This document shows, piece by piece, positions 1-9,174 of a DNA stretch of 35,331 bases. Source of the stretch: Gammaproteobacteria bacterium (GTDB lineage: Bacteria > Pseudomonadota > Gammaproteobacteria > JABCZS01); contig JAJFKJ010000024.1 of assembly GCA_021773275.1 (NCBI GenBank), positions 1-35,331 on the forward strand, written 5' to 3'. Position numbers and translations under genes: made by a program. Numbering within the stretch: the first letter of the stretch is position 1; each line of letters starts with the position of its first letter. The notes below the pieces were generated by a model. The model searched no databases, had not been told where the DNA came from, and was given only the letters and a program-made list of their open reading frames with translations.

Positions 1-230
1 CCGCCCCTACAAATGGCTTGCAAAAATTTATTGGGTGAGCGCGAACGGCAGTGAGCGATCAGTTGAGTCAGTGATTTTATCGTCACTTGCTACAGGGTCT
101 GTTGGCTTCATTGTTCGCTCGCTTCCGCTCACGCTCACTTATGAGTTCATCGCATTTATGCAGCAAAGCCCTTTGTGAAGAGGGCAGGCGCAGCGTAGCT
201 GCGACGGGGGACTTTGTGCTTGCAGAAAAC
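1..230. repeat. Intergenic repeat-rich stretch with imperfect inverted repeats
   Basis: No gene is supported here. Bases 1-11 match the tail of the 92-nt repeat found complete at 32918-33009, so a copy is cut by the window edge. An imperfect inverted repeat pairs 35-60 with 113-138 (about 21 of 26 positions), enclosing a smaller AGTGA/TCACT pair at 70-87. Bases about 148-223 resemble 29515-29618: both have a GCATTTATGC core, then CCTTTGTGAAG, a GCAGC/GCTGC mini-hairpin, and a GGGGG...TTTGTGCTTGC segment. The stretch lies 3' of the minus-strand aminotransferase and could act in transcript ending or be REP-type filler. Confidence 0.6.
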
Positions 231-1403
231 TTACAAAACCTTAGCAATCCGCTCTAATGCTTTCGTCAAATTCTCATCAGACGTCGCGAACGACAAACGC
301 ATGTAACCTTGCAAACCGAATGCTGAACCCGGTACGACGGCAACTTTTGCTTCTTCTAGCAAGTATGCACAGAACGCAGTATCGTCGTCGAAGCCTTTGG
401 CTTTCATGGCGTCACGAATATCTGGGAAGGCATAGAACGTGCCGTCGCCCTGCAAACAGTTTACGCCCGACATAGCATTCAAGCCAGCGACCACAAAATC
501 ATGACGGCGCTTAAAGGCAGTCAGCATTTCTTCTATGCAATCTTGAGGCCCGTTTAAGGCAGCGACAGCTGCTTTTTGTGAAATTGATGCAGGGTTAGAT
601 GTGCTTTGCGATTGAATTTTTTTCATACCTTTAATGAGGTCTTCAGGGCCTGCTGCATAACCGATGCGCCAGCCGGTCATCGAATAAGCTTTAGAAACAC
701 CGTTTAAAACAATAATGCGATCTTTTAAGTCAGGGCAGGCATTTAAAATATTTACAAACTTTGCATCATCAAACAGTATGTGCTCATACATGTCGTCGGT
801 TGCAATAATAATATTCGGGTGCTTGCGTAATACTTCACCTAAGGCCTCGAGCTCTTGCAAAGAATACATCATGCCGCTGGGGTTAGAAGGCGAATTTAAA
901 AATAGTAAACGGGTTTTATCCGTGATCGCATCGGCCAGTTGTTGCGGCGTTATTTTAAAATGTTGGTCAATATGTGCCTCAATATAGACAGGCGTTGCCC
1001 CGGTCAGCAATGGATAGGCTGGGTAGGAAACCCAATAAGGCGCGAGAATAATGACTTCATCACCTTCATTGAGTAAGGCTTCGCCGAGGTTGAAATTCGA
1101 CTGTTTGCCGCCGCAGCTGACCAGAATGTTATTCGGGCCGTAATCAAAGCCATTATCGCGCTTAAATTTATCAATAATCGCTTGCTTAAGCTCAGGGATG
1201 CCATCAACAGCCGTGTATTTGGTAAAGCCATCGTTAATGGCCTGGATAGCCGCTTGCTTAATGTGCTCTGGTGTATCAAAATCTGGCTCGCCTGCACCTA
1301 ACCCAATTACGTCAATGCCCTGAGCTCTAAGCTCAGCTGCTTTGGCGGTGATCGCTAGGGTCGGGGAGGGTTGAATACGGTTAGTTCTGTCTGAAAGTTT
1401 CAT
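231..1403 (-). CDS. aspC: PLP-dependent aspartate aminotransferase (class I fold)
   Basis: This enzyme would transfer amino groups between aspartate and 2-oxoglutarate in the cytoplasm, using pyridoxal phosphate. At 390 residues it has the normal length for AspC/AatA of the I-gamma type. The PLP-binding lysine is visible at about residue 238 in [13 protein letters not shown]. The N-terminal AGEPDFDTP motif (about 37-45) and the SPSNPSG motif (about 171-177) are typical. The ATG at 1403 is divergent from uvrB, with 75 bp between the two starts. The family is certain. The exact substrate is inferred, since close paralogues act on aromatic or prephenate substrates, and the symbol could equally be aatA. 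Confidence 0.9.
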   Translation of the reverse strand: MKLSDRTNRIQPSPTLAITAKAAELRAQGIDVIGLGAGEPDFDTPEHIKQAAIQAINDGFTKYTAVDGIPELKQAIIDKFKRDNGFDYGPNNILVSCGGKQSNFNLGEALLNEGDEVIILAPYWVSYPAYPLLTGATPVYIEAHIDQHFKITPQQLADAITDKTRLLFLNSPSNPSGMMYSLQELEALGEVLRKHPNIIIATDDMYEHILFDDAKFVNILNACPDLKDRIIVLNGVSKAYSMTGWRIGYAAGPEDLIKGMKKIQSQSTSNPASISQKAAVAALNGPQDCIEEMLTAFKRRHDFVVAGLNAMSGVNCLQGDGTFYAFPDIRDAMKAKGFDDDTAFCAYLLEEAKVAVVPGSAFGLQGYMRLSFATSDENLTKALERIAKVL

Positions 1404-1456
1404 GCGTTTTTCCTGAGTGGTTGCCGAATAACGTGGCTATTTTACCTTAATTTAGA

Positions 1457-1462
1457 TACAAT
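1457..1462 (+). promoter_or_regulatory. Candidate -10 element for uvrB
   Basis: TACAAT lies 17 bases before the uvrB ATG. The hexamer 17 bp upstream (TGGCTA, 1434-1439) is a poor -35. No CTGT-N8-ACAG LexA box was found in the 75-bp gap, so SOS control is not supported by the sequence. Confidence 0.35.
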
Positions 1463-1478
1463 TAACAGCGAGGAAATC

Positions 1479-3482
1479 ATGAGCAAACCCTTCAAAATAG
1501 CATCTAAATTCCAGCCAGCAGGTGACCAGCCTACAGCCATAAAAGGCCTGGTAGGCGGCATAGAAGATGGTCTGGCCAAGCAGACCTTGCTGGGTGTGAC
1601 GGGCTCAGGTAAAACCTTTACCATTGCGCATGTCATAGAAACTCTGCAACGTCCTACCTTGATTTTAGCGCCTAATAAAACCCTTGCAGCCCAGCTTTAC
1701 GGTGAAATGAAAGCATTCTTTCCGGATAATGCCATCGAGTATTTTGTCTCTTATTACGACTATTATCAGCCTGAGGCTTATGTGGCCTCATCAGATACGT
1801 ACATTGAAAAAGACTCATCCGTGAATGCGCATATTGAGCAGATGCGTTTATCAGCAACAAAAGCCTTATTAGAGCGTCGCGATACCATTATTATTGCGAG
1901 TGTTTCCGCGATTTATGGTTTGGGTGACCCGCGCCAATATTTGAGCATGGTGCTGCATTTAGATCGTGGCGATGAAGTCGACCAACGTTTTGTATTGCAG
2001 CGTTTAGCAGAACTGCAATACACACGCAACGAAGCAGATTTTCGGCGAGCAACCTACCGTGTGCGCGGTGATGTCATTGATGTCTACCCTGCGGAATCTG
2101 ATGATGAGGCAATCCGCATTGAACTGTTCGATAAAGAAATCGAAAATATCAGTTACTTTGACCCACTTACGGGTGAGATTTTACGTAAAGTACCGCGTGC
2201 CACCATTTACCCTAAAACACATTACGTAACGCCACGCGAGCAGCTTCTAAAAGCCATCGATGCCATAAAGACTGAGCTGAAGATGCGTTTGGAGCAATTT
2301 CATAGCGAAAACAAACTCGTTGAAGCGCAGCGTTTAGAGCAACGCACACGTTTTGATTTAGAGATGATGCAAGAACTAGGCTTTTGTACCGGCATTGAAA
2401 ATTATTCGCGGTACTTGTCGGGTTACCCGGAAGGCGAAGCGCCGCCTACATTGTTTGACTATTTGCCTGAAAATTCACTGTTGGTAATCGATGAATCGCA
2501 TGTCACCGTGCCACAGCTTGGTGCGATGTACAAAGGCGATCGTGCCCGCAAAGAAACATTGGTAAGTTACGGCTTTCGCTTACCCAGCGCTTTAGATAAT
2601 CGCCCCATGCGTTTTGATGAATTTGAACAGCGTTCACCACAAACTATTTATGTTTCTGCAACACCGGGTAAATATGAAAAAGAATACACAGATGCCACGC
2701 ATGAGCAAGTAGTGCGGCCAACCGGGCTGATTGACCCGGAAGTCGAAGTGCGGCCCGTGGCAACACAGGTTGATGATGTTTTGTCCGAGATCAATAAACG
2801 TGTAGCAATAGGCGACCGCGTGTTAATTACCACTTTAACAAAGCGCATGTCAGAAGATTTAAGTGAATATTTAAGTGAGCATGGTGTACGTGTGCGCTAT
2901 TTGCATTCTGATATTGACACGGTTGAACGCGTAGAAATTATTCGAGATTTAAGATTGGGCAAGTTCGATGTGCTGGTGGGCATTAACTTGTTGCGCGAAG
3001 GCTTAGATATGCCTGAAGTTTCGTTGGTGGCTATTTTAGATGCTGACAAAGAAGGCTTCTTACGCTCAGAGCGATCGCTTGTTCAAACCATCGGTCGTGC
3101 TGCCCGCAACCTTCGTGGTAAAGCGATACTTTATGGCGACAGAATTACAAACTCAATGCAGATTGCCATCGATGAAACGAAACGTCGGCGTGAAAAGCAA
3201 ATGCAATATAACAAAAAGCATGGCATTACACCTAAGTCGATAGAAAAATCTGTTGTCGATATCATGGAGGGCGCGATCGCGCATGCCCCAGGCGGTAATA
3301 AGCGTGGCAAAAAAGCTAAGCTTGATGTTGAAAAAATCCCAGCTAAAGAAATGGGTAAAAAGCTCAGAGAACTCGAACAACAAATGCATCAGCATGCTAA
3401 GAACTTAGAGTTCGAAGACGCTGCTCGTACGCGTGATGAACTGCATGCTTTGCAGCAGTTATATATCGAAGAGATGAGTTAG
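1479..3482 (+). CDS. uvrB: Excinuclease ABC subunit B
   Basis: UvrB is the damage-verifying helicase-like subunit of nucleotide excision repair. It is loaded by UvrA and recruits UvrC. The 667 residues match family length. Visible features are the Walker A GVTGSGKT (about 39-46), the damage-probing beta-hairpin region [17 protein letters not shown] (about 92-108), helicase motifs including DESH and TIGRAARN, and a C-terminal UVR domain (about 629-664) that contacts UvrC. GAGG precedes the ATG at short spacing. It is divergent from the aminotransferase, a neighbour pairing also recalled from Coxiella, and convergent with zapD across a GTAGGGG-type hairpin. Confidence 0.98.
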   Translation: MSKPFKIASKFQPAGDQPTAIKGLVGGIEDGLAKQTLLGVTGSGKTFTIAHVIETLQRPTLILAPNKTLAAQLYGEMKAFFPDNAIEYFVSYYDYYQPEAYVASSDTYIEKDSSVNAHIEQMRLSATKALLERRDTIIIASVSAIYGLGDPRQYLSMVLHLDRGDEVDQRFVLQRLAELQYTRNEADFRRATYRVRGDVIDVYPAESDDEAIRIELFDKEIENISYFDPLTGEILRKVPRATIYPKTHYVTPREQLLKAIDAIKTELKMRLEQFHSENKLVEAQRLEQRTRFDLEMMQELGFCTGIENYSRYLSGYPEGEAPPTLFDYLPENSLLVIDESHVTVPQLGAMYKGDRARKETLVSYGFRLPSALDNRPMRFDEFEQRSPQTIYVSATPGKYEKEYTDATHEQVVRPTGLIDPEVEVRPVATQVDDVLSEINKRVAIGDRVLITTLTKRMSEDLSEYLSEHGVRVRYLHSDIDTVERVEIIRDLRLGKFDVLVGINLLREGLDMPEVSLVAILDADKEGFLRSERSLVQTIGRAARNLRGKAILYGDRITNSMQIAIDETKRRREKQMQYNKKHGITPKSIEKSVVDIMEGAIAHAPGGNKRGKKAKLDVEKIPAKEMGKKLRELEQQMHQHAKNLEFEDAARTRDELHALQQLYIEEMS

Positions 3483-3509
3483 ATAATATTTACTGCTAGA
3501 AACCTTGCC

Positions 3510-3538
3510 GTAGGGGCAGCATACAATGCTGCCCCTAC
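3510..3538. repeat. Perfect 13-bp hairpin of the GTAGGGG family between convergent genes
   Basis: GTAGGGGCAGCAT (3510-3522) and ATGCTGCCCCTAC (3526-3538) are exact reverse complements around a 3-nt ACA loop. The outer GTAGGGG/CCCCTAC ends match those of the 92-nt repeats at 29412-29503 and 32918-33009. It sits between the converging ends of uvrB and zapD, where it could block read-through from both sides, although there is no T-tract. It is best described as a minimal REP-like unit. Confidence 0.75.
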
Positions 3539-3565
3539 ATTAAATCTCGCAAATAATCTGGTAGT

Positions 3566-4327
3566 TTAAATAATACAACATGCCAGCGCAAAACTTACAT
3601 CTTCTTGTGCGGGTAATGGCCTGTTTTTTTCGTCTGTGGTTAAAAAGCGGATACTTATGCGATGTTTGCCACCACTGACTTCGGGGAATACTGGAGTACC
3701 GTTGAGCTTTATTTGTATTAATTGGCAGGGTGCATTGGTTTCAAATGCTTTTTGGAAAAATCCTTTCTCAGCCAATATTTCCTCTTGATAAGCGCTGCTA
3801 CGAATTAATTCTAGTAACAAAGTAGTGGCTTCATCAATGATTTTAAACTCTGTAACCCATTGCAGTAACTGTCTTTTACGTACATGCTCAGCTTGTGATA
3901 GCCAATAGTGCAATACCGGCAAATCAAAACTACAACTGCCGCCTGGAATAGCAAGACGCTGCTTAACCGAAGCGATCAACTCTTGTTGTCGTAATCCATC
4001 ACCGAGACGCCCCGGAATAGCCTGGATAGCTTGATTCAGTAGTTTTAGGTCGCTGAGTGTTTCTACAAGACGCTGGTCATCAACATGCGGTTGCTCGCGG
4101 AGCTTGCTAAGCACGCCAGTCAGGCGTTCGATTTCTTTGATGAGCTCAGTTTTTAGATCGGCACGTTCAAACAGGTTGAGTACGTCAATTATGCCACTGA
4201 TGGCTTTACGGTTGTCCCATAGCGTTTCGCCAGCAAGGTGATAGCGCAGTTGCCCAAATAGATGCTCTAGGCGCAGCAGCGTACGCATGCGCTCGTTCAA
4301 AGGTTGTTCATAAACAATGTTCGACAT
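3566..4327 (-). CDS. zapD: Cell division protein ZapD
   Basis: ZapD cross-links FtsZ protofilaments at the Z-ring in the cytoplasm. The 253-residue protein has the family opening (YEQPLNERMRTLLRLEHLF, about 6-24), a long helical first half and a beta-rich second half ending near RISIRFLTT. ZapD (YacF) normally follows coaE in the pilBCD-coaE-zapD-yacG neighbourhood. That order is kept here, but a plus-strand SemiSWEET gene lies between coaE and zapD. An ATG at 4327 with an AGG about 8 bases upstream is a reasonable start. No yacG is seen downstream. Confidence 0.93.
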   Translation of the reverse strand: MSNIVYEQPLNERMRTLLRLEHLFGQLRYHLAGETLWDNRKAISGIIDVLNLFERADLKTELIKEIERLTGVLSKLREQPHVDDQRLVETLSDLKLLNQAIQAIPGRLGDGLRQQELIASVKQRLAIPGGSCSFDLPVLHYWLSQAEHVRKRQLLQWVTEFKIIDEATTLLLELIRSSAYQEEILAEKGFFQKAFETNAPCQLIQIKLNGTPVFPEVSGGKHRISIRFLTTDEKNRPLPAQEDVSFALACCII

Positions 4328-4434
4328 CCGACTAACCTGTGGTCAACTATATAGCTATGTGTGCAGTATAGCATTTCTTGCTAGACTAGAAGAAGTCTTA
4401 CTTTGTATATAAGCTAAATAATTGGAGGAATAAT

Positions 4435-4713
4435 ATGGCTATTGTGAATATGCTCATTGAGCTGGCCTTCAGCATGGCTTTGCTAGTGAATGCGGCTTTG
4501 TTTGTGCCACAGATCATTCGTTTATATAAGGTAAAAGATTCAAAAGAGCTATCATTGCTGACATTCGGCGGATTTTTGACCATCCAGCTGATCACGGTGA
4601 TGCACGGCTTTGTTGTTTCGGACTATTTATTGGTATTTGGGTTTTCTCTGAGCATTCTAACCTGTGGCTTAACAACCTGGCTGATCATCTGGTACCGGCT
4701 TAAAAATCCTTAG
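4435..4713 (+). CDS. PQ-loop small membrane protein, SemiSWEET-like
   Basis: This 92-residue protein has three predicted membrane helices (about 5-27, 42-62, 66-86), the size and layout of bacterial SemiSWEET sugar transporters, which work as dimers. The PQ-loop signature lies at the end of helix 1: NAALFVPQIIRLYK followed by the charged turn KDSKELS. A strong Shine-Dalgarno GGAGG ends a few bases before the ATG. It is the only plus-strand gene in a minus-strand block and separates zapD from coaE, almost abutting the coaE stop (4717). The substrate cannot be read from the sequence. Confidence 0.82.
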   Translation: MAIVNMLIELAFSMALLVNAALFVPQIIRLYKVKDSKELSLLTFGGFLTIQLITVMHGFVVSDYLLVFGFSLSILTCGLTTWLIIWYRLKNP

Positions 4714-4716
4714 GAA

Positions 4717-5307
4717 TTAGGAATACTGTTGATGTAGGGCTGCAACCTGTTGGCGCAGGTGTTCGATGTGCTGGTCATTGTTGATAATATCGTCAGCAAT
4801 TTTTAATCTTGCTTCACGTGTTGCTTGGGCATCTATGATGGTTTGTGCTGATGCTTCGCTTACACCGTCACGTTCCATGGCGCGCTGGAGTTGCACTTTT
4901 GGGTCGCAGTCAACGACAATAATACGGTCTAAATAAGTGTAGTTACCCTGTTTGTATGTTTCTGCCAGCAATGGAATGACAATGATGCAATAGGGCGCGG
5001 CGCTGTTGCTCGCTTGTTTTTTTACCTCATCACGAATCAAGGGGTGGAGCAAAGACTCCAGCCATTGTTTTTCGTCTGGGTTGTTAAAAATAATTTCACG
5101 CAATAGGCTACGATTTAAGGTAGTGTCTGGCAAAAGAATGTCGTTACCAAAATGTTCAAGTAAAATGTTATAGCAAGCGCCATCGGGTACAACAAGCTGA
5201 TGCGCAATTTCATCAGTATCGATAATATCAGCGCCTAAAGCTAAAAACATATCTGCAACGATGCTTTTGCCGCTGCCAATTCCGCCTGTTAAACCTGCAA
5301 TGCGCAT
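4717..5307 (-). CDS. coaE: Dephospho-CoA kinase
   Basis: CoaE phosphorylates the 3'-hydroxyl of dephospho-CoA, the last step of coenzyme A synthesis. The 196 residues fit the family. The P-loop GLTGGIGSGKS lies at about 5-15, followed by the DTDEIAHQLV substrate region (about 31-40). The downstream LLHPLIRDEV and VIPLLAET stretches are typical of the kinase. The start is directly next to the pilD stop (5309), so it is probably co-transcribed with pilB-pilC-pilD, a common gammaproteobacterial arrangement. Confidence 0.96.
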   Translation of the reverse strand: MRIAGLTGGIGSGKSIVADMFLALGADIIDTDEIAHQLVVPDGACYNILLEHFGNDILLPDTTLNRSLLREIIFNNPDEKQWLESLLHPLIRDEVKKQASNSAAPYCIIVIPLLAETYKQGNYTYLDRIIVVDCDPKVQLQRAMERDGVSEASAQTIIDAQATREARLKIADDIINNDQHIEHLRQQVAALHQQYS

Positions 5308-5308
5308 T

Positions 5309-6253
5309 TTAGTATACCCAGCTTAAATACAAGACCATGATCTGGTCGCCAAAAATAAATGTTAACCAAGCACCTAAAGCTAGAAATGGTCCAAAGGGCA
5401 TGGGGTTTTCGCGTGTGCTTAAACCCAGCAACATGCTACAAATACCCCAGATAGCACCGGTCAGGGAGGCAATGAAAATAACCAAAGGTAAGGCGGACCA
5501 ACCCATCCAGGCTCCTGCCATGGCAAAGAGCTTGAAATCTCCATAACCCATGCCATCTTTACCGGTTAATATTTTAAACGCCCAATAGATTAACCATAGA
5601 AATAGGTAGCCCGCGATGCCGCCAAGAATAGCCTGTTGTGGTGATACGAATACAAAAAGCAGGCTAAACAACAGGCCTAGCCAAAGCCCAAATAAAGTGA
5701 TGTTGTCTGGTAGGAGTTGCGTGTCCATATCGATGGCTGCCAGAGCGATTAAGATCCAAGTGAATAATAGACCTGCCAAGGTTTGTATAGAAAACCCAAA
5801 ATAGTAGGCAACGACGAGCGACAATAAAGCAGTCATTAATTCGATGATGGGATAGCGTGGTGAGATAGAGCTATCGCAATTTGAACAGCGCCCTCGTAAG
5901 AAAATATAACTGAGAAGAGGAATGTTTTGCCAAAAACGAATGGGAATATTGCAATGCGGGCATTGTGAGCTAGGAAACAGCAAATTATATGTTTGACTGG
6001 GCTCTGCTTGCGAACGGCTATGCACAGTGATATCAATAGTTTGGTCAGCGCTATCAAAATGCTTTAGATCATCGCGGCCTTGGTTTTTTAATTCAAGCAA
6101 GTATTGGATACTTTGCTGGTACCATTGACGCTCCAGCATAATAGGGACGCGGTGGATCACAACATTTAAAAAGCTGCCAACAACTAAGCCAAGTACAGCA
6201 ATAAATGTGTAAAAAACAATGGGTTGTTGTAGAGGTTGTAAAAATTCAAACAT
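5309..6253 (-). CDS. pilD: Type IV prepilin peptidase / N-methyltransferase
   Basis: PilD cleaves the leader of type IV prepilins and methylates the new N-terminal residue at the inner membrane. From the ATG at 6253 it is 314 residues. An in-frame start 60 bases upstream lies inside pilC, while AAGGAA sits just before 6253, so the shorter form is preferred. Visible are the RVPIMLERQW motif (about 35-44), two cysteine pairs at about 98/101 and 123/126 for zinc, and the catalytic aspartates at about 175 (AAIDMD) and 239 (GMGYGD). Several membrane helices follow. The likely substrate is the pilin at 33104-33577. Confidence 0.95.
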   Translation of the reverse strand: MFEFLQPLQQPIVFYTFIAVLGLVVGSFLNVVIHRVPIMLERQWYQQSIQYLLELKNQGRDDLKHFDSADQTIDITVHSRSQAEPSQTYNLLFPSSQCPHCNIPIRFWQNIPLLSYIFLRGRCSNCDSSISPRYPIIELMTALLSLVVAYYFGFSIQTLAGLLFTWILIALAAIDMDTQLLPDNITLFGLWLGLLFSLLFVFVSPQQAILGGIAGYLFLWLIYWAFKILTGKDGMGYGDFKLFAMAGAWMGWSALPLVIFIASLTGAIWGICSMLLGLSTRENPMPFGPFLALGAWLTFIFGDQIMVLYLSWVY

Positions 6254-6261
6254 AAAATTCC

Positions 6262-7284
6262 TTATATGGCGTATCCCAGCTGTAACAGTGGATAATATAA
6301 TAGTAGTAGCCAAATGCCTAATAACAATCCTAAAAATAAAATCATAATGGGTTGCAGCATTTGTTTGAAGGTATCTAGCTGTGTTTTGAGTTGTTCGGCA
6401 TAATAGTTTGCTAACTGTTCTAAAATATAATCCAGCTTTCCAGACTGTTCAGCAAGCGCGACCAGATCACGCAAATACGTTTCAAAATAGGACGTTCGGC
6501 TAAGCGCATATTGTAAGCTTTGCCCTTGCAAAATCGCGTGCTGTGCTTCTTGTAATGCTTTTTGCAAAAGGCGTGATTCATTGGTTTCTTGCAGCAGCTG
6601 TATTGCTTGGGTTAAGGGAATGCCTGCTGCTAACAATAAATGCAGTAGACGGCAAAATTTGCCGTGTTGGTAATAACGTAATACTCGCCCCAGCATGGGG
6701 GTGTGCAGTAACAAGTGTTCTAGCTGCAAGCGCGTGTTGTAGCTATGCCGCCAAAGCGACACAAGTAATGCCGTCACAGACAGCAAAAAAATAGCAGTAA
6801 TGGCAAGCCACCGCGGGGCTGCTGCGGTTACATCCAACAACCATTGGGTACTTGCTGGTAATGGTGCTTGAAATTGTTGATATAAAGCGTCGAACTGCGG
6901 AACAATATACAACAACATAAACACCAACAAAAATGAACTCGAGAAAAAAACTAAAGCAGGGTAAAATAGGGCTTGTTTAATTGCTTTGTAAAACAGCTGC
7001 AAGGTTTGCATATAATGACACAAATGGCCTAGGCTTTTATCAAGCTCACCAGAAGCCTCGCCACAACGAATAAAAAGCGCCGAAACATTATCCGTAACGT
7101 GTTGCAAGGACATAGAAAAAGATTGGCCTTGACCAATGGCGTGAGCACAGTTTTGAATAATAGCTTGTGATGGTTTTAAAGCAGACTGCTGTGCCAGCAG
7201 CTTCAGTGCTGCAAGTAAATGTACGCCACTTTGTAATAGCCATTGCAACTCTTTTAAAAGCAATATTAACTGTTTATTGTTCAT
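6262..7284 (-). CDS. pilC: Type IV pilus inner-membrane platform protein PilC
   Basis: PilC/GspF-family proteins form the membrane platform turned by the assembly ATPase. Two T2SSF repeats are visible, around residues 10-130 and 210-335. Each ends in hydrophobic helices (for example about 110-135 and 313-335). At 340 residues it is shorter than typical PilC (about 400), because the N-terminal cytoplasmic extension is missing. The start overlaps the pilB stop by 4 nt, so the two are translationally coupled. Whether it serves a pilus, a competence pseudopilus or a secretion system cannot be decided from this gene alone. Confidence 0.93.
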   Translation of the reverse strand: MNNKQLILLLKELQWLLQSGVHLLAALKLLAQQSALKPSQAIIQNCAHAIGQGQSFSMSLQHVTDNVSALFIRCGEASGELDKSLGHLCHYMQTLQLFYKAIKQALFYPALVFFSSSFLLVFMLLYIVPQFDALYQQFQAPLPASTQWLLDVTAAAPRWLAITAIFLLSVTALLVSLWRHSYNTRLQLEHLLLHTPMLGRVLRYYQHGKFCRLLHLLLAAGIPLTQAIQLLQETNESRLLQKALQEAQHAILQGQSLQYALSRTSYFETYLRDLVALAEQSGKLDYILEQLANYYAEQLKTQLDTFKQMLQPIMILFLGLLLGIWLLLLYYPLLQLGYAI

Positions 7285-8282
7285 AATACGCGTTGTATCT
7301 CTTGTTCTGTAGTAATGCCTTGCCTTACTTTTTCGATGCCAGCAGCATGTAGCTTGGTGAAGTCTTCATCGTTTTGTAGGCACTCAAATACGCCTATGCG
7401 ACCATGAAAGCCAGCGCGGCAATAATCACAACCCGAACCTTCGCATTGTTTACAAAGGCAGCGCACTAAGCGTTGCGCCAACACTAAATTTAAGCAATCA
7501 TCCAAATGGTATTTCGGAACACCCATTTGTTCTAGGCGTTGCACGCAGCTGAAAGCGTCAGAGGTGTGTAGCGTTGATAAGACCAAATGACCTGTTAGCG
7601 CAGCACGGATAGCAATTTGCGCGGTTTCGCTATCTCGGATTTCGCCGATCATAATAATGTCGGGGTCTTGTCGTAAAACAGCTTTTAGCAAATCAGTGTA
7701 GGAAAGACTGTAATCCTTGCGCACAGGGATCTGACTAATGCCCTCGAGCGCCATTTCGACAGGGTCTTCTAAGGTGACTATTTGCAATGCTTGCTGGGCT
7801 AAGAACTGCAAGCAAGCATACAAAGACATGGTTTTACCACTACCCGTGGGGCCAGTGACCATGATTAATCCAGATCCTTTACTTAACGATTTTTGTAGCA
7901 TATTTAATTGTGCGGGCAGTAGACCTAAAGTGTCTAATGTAAGCTGTTGCTTTAATGTTGGAAGCAATCTTGCAACCATTTTTTCACCATGCAAACAGGG
8001 GCAAGTATGTAAACGAAAATGTTGTTTTTGCCATTCAAAACGGCCATCTTGAGGAAGTCGTTGTTGTGCTATATCAAGGGAAGATAATGTTTTTAAGCGC
8101 GCAATGACGCTTCCATAAGCGTTGCAAGCAAGCTCGTCGTGACGATGCAATAGCCCATCAATTCTTAGCGAGATCCGAATAAACTGAGCAAATGGGTCAA
8201 AGTGTATATCTGAAGCGCGCTGTGAAATAGCGGTATTTAGAAGTTCGCTAACATATCGAACAGCAAAAGAAAGATCCTGCAC
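7281..8282 (-). CDS. pilB: Type IV pilus assembly ATPase PilB, short form lacking the N-terminal domain
   Basis: This GspE/PilB-family secretion ATPase would power pilus extension from the cytoplasmic face. The core is intact: Walker A GPTGSGKT (about 144-151), Asp box LEDPVE (about 171-176), Walker B IIMIGEIRD (about 209-217), His box GHLVLSTLHT (about 231-240) and a zinc motif with cysteine pairs at about 277/280 and 285/288. At 333 residues it lacks the roughly 200-residue N1 domain of typical PilB (about 570). The start codon is GTG with AGGA 8 bases upstream. The upstream gap to dam is too short to hide a missing N-terminus. Confidence 0.92.
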   Translation of the reverse strand: MQDLSFAVRYVSELLNTAISQRASDIHFDPFAQFIRISLRIDGLLHRHDELACNAYGSVIARLKTLSSLDIAQQRLPQDGRFEWQKQHFRLHTCPCLHGEKMVARLLPTLKQQLTLDTLGLLPAQLNMLQKSLSKGSGLIMVTGPTGSGKTMSLYACLQFLAQQALQIVTLEDPVEMALEGISQIPVRKDYSLSYTDLLKAVLRQDPDIIMIGEIRDSETAQIAIRAALTGHLVLSTLHTSDAFSCVQRLEQMGVPKYHLDDCLNLVLAQRLVRCLCKQCEGSGCDYCRAGFHGRIGVFECLQNDEDFTKLHAAGIEKVRQGITTEQEIQRVL

Positions 8283-8346
8283 TGCGATGATCCTGTGTTA
8301 TTATTATTTGTTCCAAGAATTTTAACTCATTTTGAGCTTTGATACA

Positions 8347-9174
8347 ATGTATAGACGCTCCTTTCTTAAATGGGCCGGTGGTAAATACCGTTTGCTCGAT
8401 AAGATTCTGGCTTTGTTGCCAAAAAGTGAAAAATTGCTTGAACCATTTGTCGGCTCAGGATCGGTTTTCTTGAACTCTGATCATGAGGAATGTTTGTTGA
8501 GCGATTGCAATGCTGATCTAATCAATTTATACAATACTTTAAAAATAGAAGGCTATGATTTTATTGATTATGTCGAATCTTATTTTACAAAAGAAAACAA
8601 TACTGAAACAAAGTTCTACGATTTGCGCGAACGGTTTAATCATTCAGCAGACAGCATAGAGCGTTCGGCTATTTTCATTTATCTAAACCGTCATGATTTC
8701 AATGGCATGTGCCGATACAATCAACAAGGATTTTTCAACGTGCCATATGGACGCTATGAGCGCCCATACTTTCCAAAAAACGAAATGAAGCATTTTCAAA
8801 TAAAATCCCAACGGGCAAAGTTCAGTTGTAATGATTTTACGCAGTGCATGCTACTTGCAGATAAAGACACGGTGATATATGCAGACCCGCCCTATGTGCC
8901 ATTATCTGATACTGCACACTTTACCGAATATTCACAGGATGGGTTTACATCCGAGCAACATCAAGATTTGGCTAAAAGAGCCCGAAAACTGGCACAGCAG
9001 GGGGTCCCCGTGCTACTCTCAAATCATGATACAGAATTTACACGCGAGGCCTATGCTGGAGCAAAGATGCTAAGCTTTCCGGTGTCTAGACAAATTAGCG
9101 CACATGCAAAAGGAAGAGGACATGTTAAAGAAATTTTGGCTTTATTTGAGCCTGGTAATACTGCTAGTAACTAA
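8347..9174 (+). CDS. dam: DNA adenine methyltransferase Dam (GATC)
   Basis: Dam methylates adenine N6 in GATC and so marks strands for mismatch repair and replication control. The N-terminal FLKWAGGKYRLLDKI (about 5-19) holds the SAM-binding region. VEPFVGSGSVFLN-like (here LEPFVGSGSVFLN) and the catalytic DPPYVPLS follow, with the late SNHDT motif also present. The ATG at 8347 is chosen because E. coli Dam begins a similar distance before FLKWAGGK; an in-frame TTG at 8332 is possible. It is 275 residues, normal length. No restriction endonuclease or mutH is adjacent, so it looks like an orphan housekeeping enzyme. Confidence 0.95.
   Translation: MYRRSFLKWAGGKYRLLDKILALLPKSEKLLEPFVGSGSVFLNSDHEECLLSDCNADLINLYNTLKIEGYDFIDYVESYFTKENNTETKFYDLRERFNHSADSIERSAIFIYLNRHDFNGMCRYNQQGFFNVPYGRYERPYFPKNEMKHFQIKSQRAKFSCNDFTQCMLLADKDTVIYADPPYVPLSDTAHFTEYSQDGFTSEQHQDLAKRARKLAQQGVPVLLSNHDTEFTREAYAGAKMLSFPVSRQISAHAKGRGHVKEILALFEPGNTASN

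Noticed and set aside
1404-1478. LexA/SOS box upstream of uvrB
   Set aside because: No CTGT-N8-ACAG pattern could be found in the 75-bp gap.
8343-8348. TACAAT just before dam as its -10 promoter element
   Set aside because: The hexamer overlaps the preferred ATG (8347-8349), so transcription would begin inside the coding region. It is probably chance.
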